This document shows positions 49,410 through 63,500 of a DNA stretch of 64,000 nt, piece by piece. Position 1 is the first letter of the stretch, and each line of letters opens with the position of its first letter. This stretch comes from Anthopleura xanthogrammica (lineage: Eukaryota > Cnidaria > Anthozoa > Actiniaria > Actiniidae): NCBI GenBank assembly GCA_964019055.1, contig OZ025224.1:687501-751500 (forward strand). Reading direction: 5' to 3'. Below the pieces are notes generated by a model that saw nothing but the letters and a program-made list of their open reading frames with translations, did not search any database and was not told the origin of the DNA. Both the position numbers and the translations under genes were made by a program.

Positions 49410-51239
49410 TTAACTTTGAGGGTAGAAATATAGTTTTCTTGTCAGCATAAGAACTGGTGCTGGCATCTGCTTCTTCTTACATGAAGATTCAAACTCCATA
49501 GCAACTTTCCTGTTCACCCTTGTAATCATGCTCAGGATATCTTCCCTTGATGCATACGTTTTGAAAACTTCAACCAATGCCTGGACGAACCACGAGCCCT
49601 CATCTTGGTTACGCCAGGATACGAAGCCAGGAACAGTTGAATAAGCAATCAAAATATCTGAGTCAGAGGGTAGGGACTGCTGACTTAGAAAACCGCTGTC
49701 TGTTATATCGTCAGGGTAAATCTCTTCTAAAATTTCTTCCACTTTTTTCTCTTCAACTGGTGCCTCTGCGGAGTCTGTTTTTTCAAAATTAATTCCCCGG
49801 TCAAACTCCCCACCTCTGCATGCTTGGATAAAAAACAGTTTTGGCTTCCCAATGAGATCTTTGGTATTATTTCCTTTGAACATTCTCATGATTTCTTCGA
49901 TTGAAACAAGGCCTCCATCAACGCCGTATATTTTTCCTTCCAATCCATGGCTCAAGAGGCAAACAATCACAGAATCAAACCTCTTGTGATCCTCTTTGGC
50001 AAATCTAAAAACTACATCTTTTAAATTCCTTGCTCGGACATTTTCAACAAGCTTTACTTTATAGCGCAAGGATGTAAATAATGTTTGAAGGTTACGAGCA
50101 TCCACATTTGATCCTCTGCGATTATTTAGCCCACTATCAGCCTCAAAACTGGCATTATTGACAATGAGACACAATCCATGCGGAGAACAGTTCATTGGAT
50201 AGATATCACTATCTACAGTTGTTGTTGTTGTTGTTGTTGCTGCGGTTGATGGCAAAGAATGATCATGATGAATGCTTGGTCGACTACTTATGTCAAGTCT
50301 AGAAAAATCTCCTTCTATCTCACTGTCATTTTCACGTGGTTTGGATGGCCTGTTTGGTTCTTCTCTGTTTGACTGCCTTGCAGTTGATGAAGAAGTATTG
50401 AAGCCTGGTGAGGAGGTTTCTAAAAGGAGAAAATGGAAAGATAGACCAGGTAAAGGACTAGAAATGGAAGTGGGTGCTTTACTTAAGGGAGCACTTTTTG
50501 GATGGATAAGAGGAAGGCAATATAGGAATCGACATTAGCTGTCATACAAAAATCAACAACCCTCCCCTTTTACAAAGCAATATTACTATTATTGTGAACC
50601 TTAACATTGCTATTTTAGTCTTCTTTAAAATTTACCTATCCTTCTCATGCCTTGTGGCACATAGGGCCTTAGTGTTCTATAATGGTCGAATATTGGTTTC
50701 AATGATAATTCAAATGTAGACCCTCCTTTCATACCTCCCCCAGCACAGGCTATCACTACCTTCGGAAATATTCTTCAATAATGATGATGGTGATGGTGAT
50801 ATTACTAATAAATTGAGTCATTTATGGCTTGAATACTCTAAGAAGGGGTAATTTTAGTGCTCAAGGATTAAAATTAGTCCTTCCTGGACAAGAAAGACAC
50901 CAAAGTATTAATTTTGATAAGCTACAGACAGTAACTATACCAATTTTGCCTACCTTGTGTTGGAGCCCTTGGATAAAGCAAATCAGCTAAATGTCTCTGA
51001 CTTCCATTGGAGTTCAAAGCTTCATGGAAAGCATTAAAAGCCTTAGGCCCTCGTCTAGGCAGGGTGTCTAAAATCTTCTCTACTTTGTCATGACGGGTCG
51101 ACAAACTGTTCACCAGCTCCAAGTCGTTGTCAAAAAAAATTCCCTCTTGGAACAAAAAATTGATAATTATTCGCGGCTCAAGGTCTGCTACTAGAGCTAG
51201 TCTATTCTTTCTGAGGATATTACGATGCTCTTTGTTCAT
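49410..51239 (-). CDS. CARD-caspase 3 (diverged paralogue)
   Basis: Two exons on the minus strand: 51239-50954 (CARD) and 50419-49410 (protease, with its stop), 431 residues. The CARD starts MNKEHRNILRKNRLALVADL and has FLFQEGIFFDNDLEL and TLPRRGPKAFNAFHEAL. The linker is rich in Ser and Pro and includes a short Thr run encoded by (GTT)n on the plus strand. Protease hallmarks: SPHGLCLIVNNASF, catalytic His253 in LSHGLEG, catalytic Cys296 in QACRGG, and the canonical pocket GFVSWRNQDEGSWF. The small subunit ends TRKLYFYPQS. This is the most canonical active site of the three. Role: initiator-type apoptotic or inflammatory caspase. It converges on caspase 2. A GGGCTTCCTGTG motif in the same orientation sits 106 bp upstream of the ATG. 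Confidence 0.93.
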
Positions 51240-51500
51240 TTTTGGGGGTTAATAGGGATGACTTTTCACGAAAAGGAAAATTTTCACTTTCCTTCTTCGG
51301 CTTCTTGGGATGGGATGCTATTATTACCCAGAATGCACTAAAAACACAGGAAGCCCACTTCACATGTTGAAATAAAATCGGAAATAAAGGAGCGGTTGGT
51401 GGATTTAGGGGGGATTAGCTATACATTGACCGGCATCAAATGGGGGGATCCCATCTTTGTACCACTAAGTAAGTAAGAAATAGAAAGAAAGAAAGAAAAA

Positions 51501-51544
<44 letters not shown>

Positions 51545-52391
51545 ATAAATGAAAGAATACCACGATGTGCCACGATGAGAGTCGTCCGTATTCTGTGCCT
51601 AGAAAAGAAAAAGGTCTCAAATAAATATCAAGAAAGCTCACGGAAAGCGCTTGATATTTCTCAACAAGGATGGGTGGTTTAATGGTATCAAATTATTTTG
51701 CCGACATATTTGCAAAAGTTTGGACTGCCGGGCATTTAGTCCATTGCAAGCCCTTCCCGGCATCCAGGTTGCCGGCATGCCCGGCAGTCCGAATTTTTGG
51801 AAATAATTCCTCAAAACAACCGAATTCAATACCATTAAACAACTCTATAACTCTAAATAACTGTATAAGCTTGGTTCTATTAAACAAATTTAGCGCAGAT
51901 GAAACAACATTTTTAATAACTCTATGAGAGGATCCTGAAGGGGTAAAATGAGAGCTTGGATTCGCCTTTTTTGTAAGCTGGGAAAATGGGATTTCATGCC
52001 CTGGAACTGGGATTTACCCATTACTGGGATTGAAATTTTGCAAAATCTCTAACTCAAACTCGATATAACTCGGACTGAGACTTTGCATGACTGGAAATGG
52101 GATTTTGCAAGAAATTGTGGGCTAGGATATGGGATAAGGACCCTCCCTTCAGGACCCTCCTATAACTACTCCAACCTCAAACTTTAACATGAGCTGCACA
52201 GACCGCGTAGGGCATAAAAGAGAATATTTTTGATCAGATAATGTATGCATTTTCTTAGTTTTCGGTGAATCCGTGTTTTAGTATTCCGTGTATTTCTTTC
52301 GGATTCCGAATTCCGGGTTTTGGCTATCCTAAGTGCCTTATAAGGTTCACCCTTTCACGGTGATCGGTCAGCGGATGGACCAAGAACCAAG
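51240..52391. promoter_or_regulatory. Divergent intergenic region between caspase 3 and the NEURL4-like gene
   Basis: Holds the GGGCTTCCTGTG motif (51345-51356, minus orientation), a (GAAA)n microsatellite (51478-51544), a GC-rich hairpin around GGACTGCCGGGCAT/ATGCCCGGCAGTCC (51720-51793) and purine-rich DNA. Frames here show no domain. Promoters of both flanking genes must lie in it. Confidence 0.5.
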
Positions 52392-54541
52392 ATGGCGGAC
52401 GAGTTCCACCAAAGACACGGCAGACTTATTTATTTATCCAACAATAACAGGACCGCAAGAAGAAGAGATCCAGGAGTAGAATTCAACAATGGACTAATAT
52501 TTAGCCAACGCAGATTAAAAGACAACGAAATATTTGAAATTCGCCTTGATAGAAGGATAAGTAGTTGGTCTGGTTCGCTTGCTATTGGAGTAACTACAGC
52601 TAATCCATCTAATATCGAGATCCCAGCAAGTGCTTCGGGTTTAAAAAATGGTTACTGGATAATGTCAGGTGTTACTGTGATAAAAGATGGTGTTACAATA
52701 CTAGAAAATTATGGCAGAGATTTAGATGAATTGACTGAAGGGGACCGAGTTGGTGTTAGTCGATTGTCAAACGGATGTTTACATTTTTTCGTGAATGGTA
52801 ATGATTTTGGAGTCGCTTGTACAGATGTTCCTCCAAATCTTCATGCTGTTATTGATTTGTATGGAAAATGTGTGGAAGTATCGAGCTACAAGGCGTTTAA
52901 TGTACAAAATGGTGAGTAATGTGGCATAAATCGCCTTCAACTAATCACATTACCTAAGCATATTTGCATATAAGCTTATGACAAGCCTTAAAAACTTTCC
53001 AAAAATTTTTTATTACTAATTATCCTAGAAATTTTCCTTATATTTGATGGAAGGGTTTAACAATTAAAATTTTGATTTCATAATCTAAACAATACCTTTT
53101 GAACTAAGGCAAATTTTATCTTTAGTGTTCAGAATTGTTGGCACATCTATTAACTATATTGGTTCTGCATTTTTGTGGTTTTATAGATATGAAATATTAA
53201 CATCATTAAAATTAACATATTTAACAATTAGGCAAGTGAATTTTGGTGAATATTTATCAAGACTTAGTTGAGGGTAAATATTCAACATATTCACTGAGTC
53301 TGAGGTAAAGAAAGTCTATTTATAGGTAGAAAACTATGAGATCTTTATAGGACTTTTTTTGTTTCATTTCAGGTCAAGCATCTCAGGTACCATCCACAGT
53401 GTCAGTAGTGTTTCACCCTCACTGTGGATCGTTAGTGAAACTTCGTAACAATAACAGGACAGCAGAACGACAACTCCCTAATGAAGAATTCAAAAATTCT
53501 GTTGTGTTAACAAATAAGGCATTAGAAAATGATAAACTATTTGAAGTAAGTATCCACTTCTTTAGCTGTAGAATTCTTGGTTCTAATATGACACCACAAT
53601 AACAGTTAATTTGGATTCATGCAAATGAGATGCAAATGAGACAACAAGCATTGAATCGACCCAATAGCCTCACTTGTATGATTGTATGTATGACGGCTCA
53701 ACTGTAATTATGGCTATTTCATTGCATTTCTTGTTTGTTTAAAGGTTAGAGTAGAAAAGTTAACAGAAATCTGGGCGGGGTCACTTGAGGTTGGTGTGAC
53801 GACACATGATCCTGTAGACATCATACTGCCGGCAACCATGACCATGATGCCAACTGGTACCTGGATATGGAGCGCCTCATCAATTATAGTCAATGGGAAG
53901 GAGATAAAGAATGATTATAGTGATATCAGCCTAGAGGCTATCAAGGTGAGGATGATGATGATGACTGATGCTGATGATATGATCATGATGATGGTGATGA
54001 TGGGGGTTATGGTAGTAGTGATGGCGATGATGATGATGATGGCATTGGTGAGAATGATGATTGTGAGGTTGATATGACGATGGTGATGATAATGATGATG
54101 ATGATATGATGCTGGTAATGATGATGTGATGATGTTTGATGGTGGTGATGATGATGATTTGATGTTTGTTGGTGATGATAGTGATGATGCTGATGATGGT
54201 ATTGATGTGGTATTGATGTGATATTGATGTGATATTGATGTGATATTGATATTTACTGATTTACCCTTCCAAGGTAGGAGACAAGGTCGGCATCATGAGA
54301 AAATCAGACAACACACTACATTTCTTCCTCAATGGAGCAGATCTCGGCGTAGCTGCCTCAGACATCCCTGAGGTTGTGTATGGTGTGGTTGACCTTTACG
54401 GTGCTGCAATTAAGGCAACAGTATGTGGTAAAGATCTGCCTAATGACACTGAAGTTGATGCCAATGAAGCTTCAAATATTTCTTCTGTAAACCCTAGTAA
54501 GTACAATTGATTTATCTGATGTCATTAGATCCTATTGCTTG

Positions 54542-54593
<52 letters not shown>

Positions 54594-57500
54594 TTATTAA
54601 AGTCATAGCGTGGGACTAGGTTACCCTAATTAGGAGCCAGAGGCTCATGTATAAAACGTAAAACGTATAAAACGTATGCAGGAGAAAGAAATTATTAATT
54701 CTTCAAATGTTAAATAGGAATTTAGGACTATGATTTACTAATATTCATTAATTTTTATTAATATTTCAATTAATATATTGTTGTCATACTTCAGCTGAAA
54801 ATGACTCTGTACCATTATGCTTTCATCCTCGTTGTGGCGTGGCCGTTGCCTTTACAAACAATTTTTGCACTGCATTAAGACCAAGGTGAGGAATAATATT
54901 AATACTATTAATGTATTATTAATTATATTATTAATAGTTTATATTGTTAAATTTGTTTGATTGAAGAATTAGTATAGATAACAATTGATGGGTTGCAAGT
55001 ATTCCCAAGAGATTCAAAAGACAAAAACATGCAGCCATTTTGGTGCTATTAACAATGGATGCTAATGAGAAATCTTTTGTTAAATGGCACCAACGCTACC
55101 CCCAAAGGCTGCGATGACGTAACATGCAATCAAAGAATATTGTATTTCTTCTTGTATGGCCATCTGCCAACAGTCAAACACTTTAGTACTTTTGGAACTT
55201 TCATCTGTTACCAATGTCTATTGAGTGTCCTTTTTGGTCAATGTATATTCTGTTTTAATGAAGTATAATCAGTCTTTGTCTATAGTAAAAAGATGCCCAA
55301 ACTCTAAAACTTTATTTTTGTTTCTGAAATCTAAATTTCAAGAGATATTTTGTTTTGAAAAATTTGAAACAGTACATGGATTGGACTGGACTTTGGTTAA
55401 ATTTTTTTTCCTCAAATTTTTAGCTTTCTAAAGACTATGGATAATCTAAATGTGCAGCAAAAACACGTACAGCCTTTAAAATTTGATTTCTGCTTCTAAA
55501 TTCTGGATTTTGAGAGGTTTTTTATTTTGGAAAATTCGGAACCGTACATGGCTGGACTGGATTGGACTTCGGTTAACTGGATTCTCCCGGATCGAAATTT
55601 TGTTTTTACACCGAATTTGCAGTTATTATTCTAAGATTTATATTTTATTATTCATAACTATTGATGCTGTGCTGAAATTTTGCAAAATAAATCAAGATTT
55701 TAAATCCAGGAAAAAGTGAACAAAGCCAACAAGCATAAGCTGTGTAGCGATTGGTTGAAATCTTATTTCTATTATTTTTCCTGAGTTTTAATTAGCTAAG
55801 AAACTATCATTATAATTACTATGATTACTATCATCAATATCATCATCATCATCATCATCATCCCCATCATCCCCATTACTTATCACCGTAATCACCATTA
55901 TAATCACCATCATCATCATCATCACCATCAACAGCATCATTATCATTAATCTTCATATCCATCAACAGCATCCTCATCATTCATTATCTCCATCAACATC
56001 ATCATCATACACCATCACCATCAACATCATCATCATACATCATCACCATCATTCATCATCTCCATCAACTTCATCATCATCATCATTATTATTATTAATA
56101 AATTTACTTGCTACTCATGACAGAGCCTTAGAAGAATTCAACTATGCTGTAACTCTCACTAACAGACCATTAAAACCAGGGGAACTCTTTGAAGTGTATG
56201 TTGATAGGCAAGTGGATAAATGGGCGGGCTCACTTGAAATAGGTGTTACCACTCACAACCCAGAAACACTTGAGTTCCCTTCAACCATGACAAACCTGAC
56301 CAGCGGCACATGGATTATGTCAGGGGGAGGTCTGGTAGTTAATGGTTCAACATTGATGGAGGATTATGGGAATAGCCTTGATGATCTAAAGGTAAGGGTG
56401 CTTATAACCTTGTTTTTGCCATGATAAATTGGATTGCTGTAGCAACAAGCTTTTGGACTTAAGGTTTTCAAATCTGAAGTATTTGGGGGAAAATATCAAA
56501 TTTGTCATTTTTCTTTTTCATTTAAGACCCTCCCCACCCCTTGGAAATTCCAGCTTTCCTCCTCTTTAACAATTCCAAGGTTTCATATTGAGTGAATGGA
56601 CTGCGGAGGCCAGACAACTGTTGACCAGATAAAATGAACATTTTAGATGTAGTTGTATATATAATACTATTGAGCTCACAAATGTAGCTTGATTGATTTT
56701 GAGCAAATGCAGAAAAAGTGACCAGGAAATGGATACATTCATGGCTCTTTTCATTATTGTCCAGTTTTGACCCAGTCCTTCCAGGATATGAAACTTGGCA
56801 ATGATTTAAGTATATAATGTTATCGTCAATTATGCAATAGGTTGGTGATAGAGTAGGTGTCAAGTACGATGAAAGTGGAGCGCTACATTTCTTTGTTAAT
56901 GGTCAAGACATAGGGGAGGCAGCTACAAATATCCCTCATGGTGTTTATGGTATGGTTGACCTGTATGGGCGATCTGCGCAGGCTACAATCACTAATGGAC
57001 GACCAAGGGAAGAAATACCAGAATGTGCCGATGTTGTTGAATCCACAGGTATTTTAAAACCTGGCTAGATTACTTATGCATAAATGGATTTCTCTTTTTT
57101 GTTCTTATCAGGGGAAGTGTCCAGTCTTATCCTTTACGACCCACAAATATACCTCTTTACCTTGAGTGTAATGTTTCCCATTTCAGACCACGTGTCATTC
57201 CCTAGAATATAATTTCTTTGTTTAATGATTGTGCATGCGAAGACACATGAATATGGATACAACTCAAACAAAGAATTTTATTATCAAGAGAATGACACAT
57301 GGTCTGAAATGGGAAAACATTACACCCAAGGTATAGAGGTCTATATTATTTTGAACAAAGAGTTTTAAAAACTAGAGTCCCATAGATTTAGACATTTTCG
57401 ACGTCTTCTATTCAGCATCATGATCTGCTTTATATTAGTTTAACCATTTGTATAAATAATGTTGATTCAGCAAAGGCTACGACAACCAATCAAGAGGCTT

Positions 57501-60500
57501 CATCTGACCAAGCCGAGAACTCTGCCCCACCCTCAGCAGTGACCAATGAGAACTGGTTCACCTTAAGTGCAAGACATGGAGACCAAGTAGCTGTCAGTCA
57601 AGATTGTCGTGTGGCGTTGAGAATCAACCCCTTGGTAGAGTTTAATAATGCTGTAGTGATGAGTAATAGACCATTACGAGATGACGAGATGTTTGAGGTG
57701 ATCGTTCTGACACTGGTGGATAGATGGTCTGGGTCCTTAGAGGCAGGTCAGTAATATGTGTGTGTCTGCCTGTCTACCTGTCTGTTTCTATATACCTACT
57801 GTAATGTTGGTAGAAAAACCCTTAAATCAAGGGAGAGACCTAACAAACTCTGCTCACATAGTCTATATTACTGGTCTGCCGCAGTAATACATTCTAGGAC
57901 TGTTATCTCAATCAAATAACACCAAACAAAGGACCAACAAACCATGACGTTTTTTGCTTGGTGTTATTTGATTGAGATAACAGTCTCAAAATACGTTGCT
58001 GCTGCAGACTTGTAATATAGACTATGTGATGCTAAGTCCAGGAATTGAACCCAAGACCCCAGAGGTGAGAGACAAGTGTACTTGCACTACACCACCTTTG
58101 ATTTCTAGAAGGTACACAATCCATGATTCATGATTCATTATTTCCAGGAGTTACCACGACATCGCCCACCAATCTGAACTTCCCAAACACCATGACCGAC
58201 CTAAACCATGACACATGGATGCTATCTGGGTCTTCTGTCCTCCAAGATGGCATCACTATACAGAACGGATATGCTTGTGATCTGGATAAACTGAAAGAGG
58301 GTGACAGGCTGGGAATCATGAGAAAATCAGACAGCACTTTGCATTTCTTTATCAATGAGGAAGATTGTGGTGTTGCTGCTACTTCTGTTCCTCCTGGTAG
58401 GTCTATAACAGGAAAAACATTATTCATTCATTCGTTCGTTCGTTCATTTATTCGTTCTCTGGTTCTTTCATTTTGCCACACATATTGGGGTTTAGGGGGT
58501 AACCAGGGGGAAAACTGCACAAGTTATGCTGAAGACTGATCAGAAGATGTTGTAAATCATATTTAAAGATGTAAGAGAAACAACCCAAAATATAAAGAAA
58601 GAATAATGAAGAAGTTTAAAGTTAAATTCTGGCACTTCTTCGGGAGTCAATGCATTCTCTATATGCATTCATATTTCTGCAATCTAACCAACTCCAGATG
58701 TCATGGCAGAGGCAACAGGCAGAGTTCATTCTGATAGAGTGATAAGGAAATCCCCATGACTCGACAGCCATTTGCCAACAGTCAAACACTTTAGTACTTT
58801 TGGAACTTTCATCTGTTACCAATGTCTATTGAGTGTCCTTTTTGGTCAATGAATATTCCGTTTTAATGAAGTATAATCAGTCTTTGTCTATAGTAAAAAG
58901 ATGCCCAAACTCTAAGACTTTATTTTTGTTTCTGAATTCTAAATGTAAGAGATATTTTGTTTTGAAAAATTCGAAACAGTAACAGATTGGACTGGACTTA
59001 GGTTAATTTTTTTTTCCTCAAATTTTTAGCTTTTTAAAGGCTATGGATAATCTAAATGTGTAGCAAAAACACGTACAGCTTTTAAAATTTGATTTCTGCT
59101 TCTAAATTCTGAATTTTGAGAGGTTTTTTATTTTGGAAAATCCAGAACCGTACATGGCTGGACTGGATTGGACTTCGGTTAACTGGATTCTCCCGGATCG
59201 AAAAATGTTTTTACACCGAATTTGCAGTTATTATTCTAAGATTTATATTTTATTATTCATAACTATTAATGTTGTGCTGAAATTTTGCAAAAAAGAAATA
59301 AAGATTTAAAAAAAATCCCCATGACTAGACAGCCATTTTCACATGAGAATTTCGTTTGGAAATAATCATTTGCAATCTGAATGAACTCTGCCTGTCGTAA
59401 GTGTGATTGACAGAAGCCAAAACACCAGACGTCTGGAGTTGGTAGGTCACAGAAATATGACCAGCACTGTAACCAATTCATAGTATGTGCCATTGATGAT
59501 TTTGATGGCTTTGATATAGAAATCTATGCTATAATCGACCTGTATGGGAGATGTGTACAGCTGGCTATCTATGATGAGGACTACATCAGTAGAACAAGCA
59601 CTGCAGAGGTCACAAGTACTGAGACACAGACTACAGCCACCGCTGACGACGAGAAAGATCAAAGTAAGAAGCCCTCCAAAGCAATCACAATAAAAACATT
59701 TGACCTCTTTACCTTGGGCATGATGTTTCCTCTTTTCAGACCATGTGTCATTCTCTTGAGAATAAGATTCTTTGTTTGAGTTATATCTATATTCATGTGT
59801 CTTCTCATGTGCAACCATCAAACAAAAAATGATACTCTAGGGAATGACACATGACCTTGAGAATAAGATTATTTGTTTAAGTTATATATCTATATTCATA
59901 CACCCTATGCATAAGGAGTAAAGACTGGGAACGAGCACCATGAATCATCAATGATTTCAAAAAAATATTTTGATTACAAGAAAGAGCATGTCTAAGTTAG
60001 TAATTTGGTAGAGTTCTGTTGTTATATATTAAATCACTACAGAGTTATAAGCATTTGAAATGTGCCAAAAACATGAAAACGAGGCTGGTCAGGCCTTGGT
60101 TGTTGTTTCCATACAAATCTTTCTAATTTCAAACAGCTGTAGCTTTTTATCATTTAATGTTAGTAAGCTGAAATTTTTGGAGATTACTAAAATCGATTTA
60201 CTCTTTACAATGAAAGCAATGGTTTTTTCAATAACTGATGAACTAAGGTATTTTCATGGCCACGCCCTTATGCATAGGGTGTATGGTTGTATAATAAAAA
60301 TGGCTATTCCAATAACTATCTTGTATGTTTTTTTTCTTGTGTGTAGCTTGTGTTCCCAGTAGCTTCCATCCATGTTGTGGCAGGAACGCAACCCTGTCTA
60401 ACAGAGGTTGGGTGGCTAACAGAACAAAAGGTTTTAGTGATGGTCTCCTGTTCAGCGCAAAACCTTTACAAGACGACGAAATATTTGAGGTAAGATTAAT

Positions 60501-63500
60501 ACAAGTCAATGGTTGGACGTGGTCTGCTTGTCAGTGTACATGTTGGTCTCTTGTATCACTGAGTGCAATGGTTTTTTCCTCTCTATTATCCACAGATCAA
60601 AATCGATAAAATAGGAGTTCAATGGTCAGGTTCTCTTGGTGTTGGCGTGACATCATGTCTTCTTCCAATGTCCAATGTACCCAGCTCGGCTGAGCAATTG
60701 CGTGACGGGACATGGCTGATGGTAGAGTCACGCATTCTTAAAGATGGGATGACTGTAAAGGAGAACTATGGCCCCAGTCTGGATCGACTACAGGTATGTT
60801 CCATTCTGTTGTCATTTAGGGGGAGGGGTGGGGCTTCGGCATCTTCCCAGTCACAGCACATCACAGCCGTACTGATTGTGGTATTTTTCAGGTTGGCACT
60901 CGTATTGGTCTCCAGAGAAGACGTGACGGTACTTTACACATTTATTTTAATGGAGAAGATCAAGGTGTTGCAGCTACTGATGTCCCTAGGGTATGTTATC
61001 ATATCAAAACATTTGTGTATGGGCTCCCTGTGTCGAAATTGACATGGTAGTGGGGTGGACTAGGCTCTAACCTTCTCTTGTGTATTATTATTTTCTTTTA
61101 GATGGTTTTTGGTTTAGTGGATCTATATGGGGTTGTGGAAAGTGTGTCAATTGTGCATCAAACAGGTACGATATGTATTATGGTTAAGACTGTCAACAGG
61201 CTACATATACTGCCTAAGGATAGGGGGGGGGGGGGAGGAGAAAAAAGAGGGGGAGGGGAGGGGAAGTGTCCAGTCTTATTCTTTACGACCCACAAATATA
61301 CCTCTTTACCTTGGGCGTAATGTTTTCCCATTACAGACTTCGTGTCATTCTCTTGAGAATAAGATTCTTTGTTCGAGTTGTATCCATATTCATGTGTCTT
61401 CTTATGCACAACTGTTAAACAAAGAAACGATACTCTAGGGTATGCCACTTACTGCTACTTCATTTTTTGTGGCATCATCTATGACATTTATCTTTCGATT
61501 TTCCTTTTTGGGGTGTTTTAGATCAAAGAGGGCCATCGCCCAGAAACAACATTGAAAGTGATCGAGCATTGGAAATTAAAACGGTAAGCTAGAGATTCAC
61601 TTCTGCTTTCATATGACATTGAATCTTTAACAACATAACAAATGGTAAATTGTTAAAGCTAATTCTGAACAAAAGTTAAACTCTTTGGTGTTTCAACTAT
61701 ATTTCTTTCATGAAATTACGCATAAAAATAATAAGGTTTATTTTTTCTTTTAGTCCCAGACATCTGAAGGGAATGAAACTGCACAGAGAACAAGGTAATA
61801 ACACAAATTGCACCAAAAAGTCTACTCTTTTTTCATTCCCATTTGCTTTCTTTCTTATATCTTTTAATTTTGTACTTATTTTAGTAAGACATTTTTTTAA
61901 TAAACTTTTAATTTTCTTTTAATTTGCTTTCTTGCCTGGGGGAAAAACCCAGCAAATCGAGGGAGACTCTTCTCAAATCACATGTGATGCAGAGTTCAGG
62001 AATCAAAAGAGAAAGAAGGTGAAAAAAGAAGCAAATATGAGATTTATTTTATGTTTTTTTACTCAACAGACACAGATTCACTAGTAACTGTGGCCAACAT
62101 GTTCGCCTGGATAATAAACAAATGCTAGCTCGTCGTGTCGCCAGCTATAACCATGGTGTTGTACTCAGTGATGCACCCCTCCTTGACAATGAGTTATTCC
62201 AGGTATGCTAGAGTTATTAAGATATTATGAGTAGATAAATGGGGTGATGATAAATGAATAGAGGTTTAACGGCTAACACTTGGAGGTCATGTTGTCTGGT
62301 CGTAAATGAAATCATGAATGGATAGATGGATGGATAAGTGGACGGGATAGCATAAGATTGATGAGTGGATGGGATAGCATTGGATGGATGGATGGAATAG
62401 TATGGGATGGATGATATGGATGAATGGGATGGATGGATGAGTGGATGGGATAGCATGGGATGGATGAGTGGATGGGATAGCATGGGATGGATGGATAGTG
62501 ATGGCCTTTTGTTACATGGAATTTACACTGGTGTCAAAATCTCTAACATCAAAAAATACCATAACCCAATCCTGTGAAGCAAGCACCATTATAATTTCCA
62601 TCTCATTCCTTCCAGATTCGTATAACAAAGCTTGATATCCGCTGGTCAGGTTCTCTGATGATCGGCATCACAGACCAGGATCCAGAGTCTCTCAGTCTGC
62701 CGTCCATATCTAACTGTATGAAGATATGTCCCTGGATAGTGGTCAATAATGCCGTATATATCAATGGGAACAAGGTTAGTAATATTGGGATTGTCTCCCA
62801 GTTCAACACCCAACCCAGTTTGGAGGCATAACACTTATAGAATAACAATTCACTCATGATTAGAAGCTGCACAACTGCTAATACTGCCTTAAAATCCAAT
62901 GGAGAAGATTGTGAAATGCGCTATATAAGAACTCCCAACTCATCATTATTGGAGAGAGGAGGAAGCACCGCGTGACGCATGACCAGTGAAGTCCTCACTT
63001 GAGATGTGGGGGGCGGAGGGCTGAGCACCCCCATTTTTTCAGGGTGATTCTGAATCCCCACAAGGGCATCTCTTTTTTTTTTTTTTTTGCTTCGATAACA
63101 GCCCCCCAGTTTTTATGCAGATAACCGCCTATGGTCCTGATTTGTGTTTGATAATTTGAAGGTATTTGAAGGGCTTCAACCAGGGCTGGATCGCCTCCAT
63201 GTTGGAGACTCTGCAGGTTTGATGATCGACAAGGATTCTAGGCTCCACATAGTCATCAACGGTCAGGATCAAGGCGCGGTGGCAGAAGCCTTACCAGCTA
63301 AGCGTCACGTGGTTGTAGATCTTTATGGGTGTTGCCAGGAGGTTTCCATAGTAACACCCGCTGACCAGGAACATTCAAGTTGTGAAGTGAAGGACGAGAA
63401 TAAGACTCCGAAAGGATTAGGTACGTCAGCAACTAACTAGCACTCTTCTCCCATCTCCTCTCCTCCCATCTCATAATGGGGTCCTTGATCTAGAGATTCC

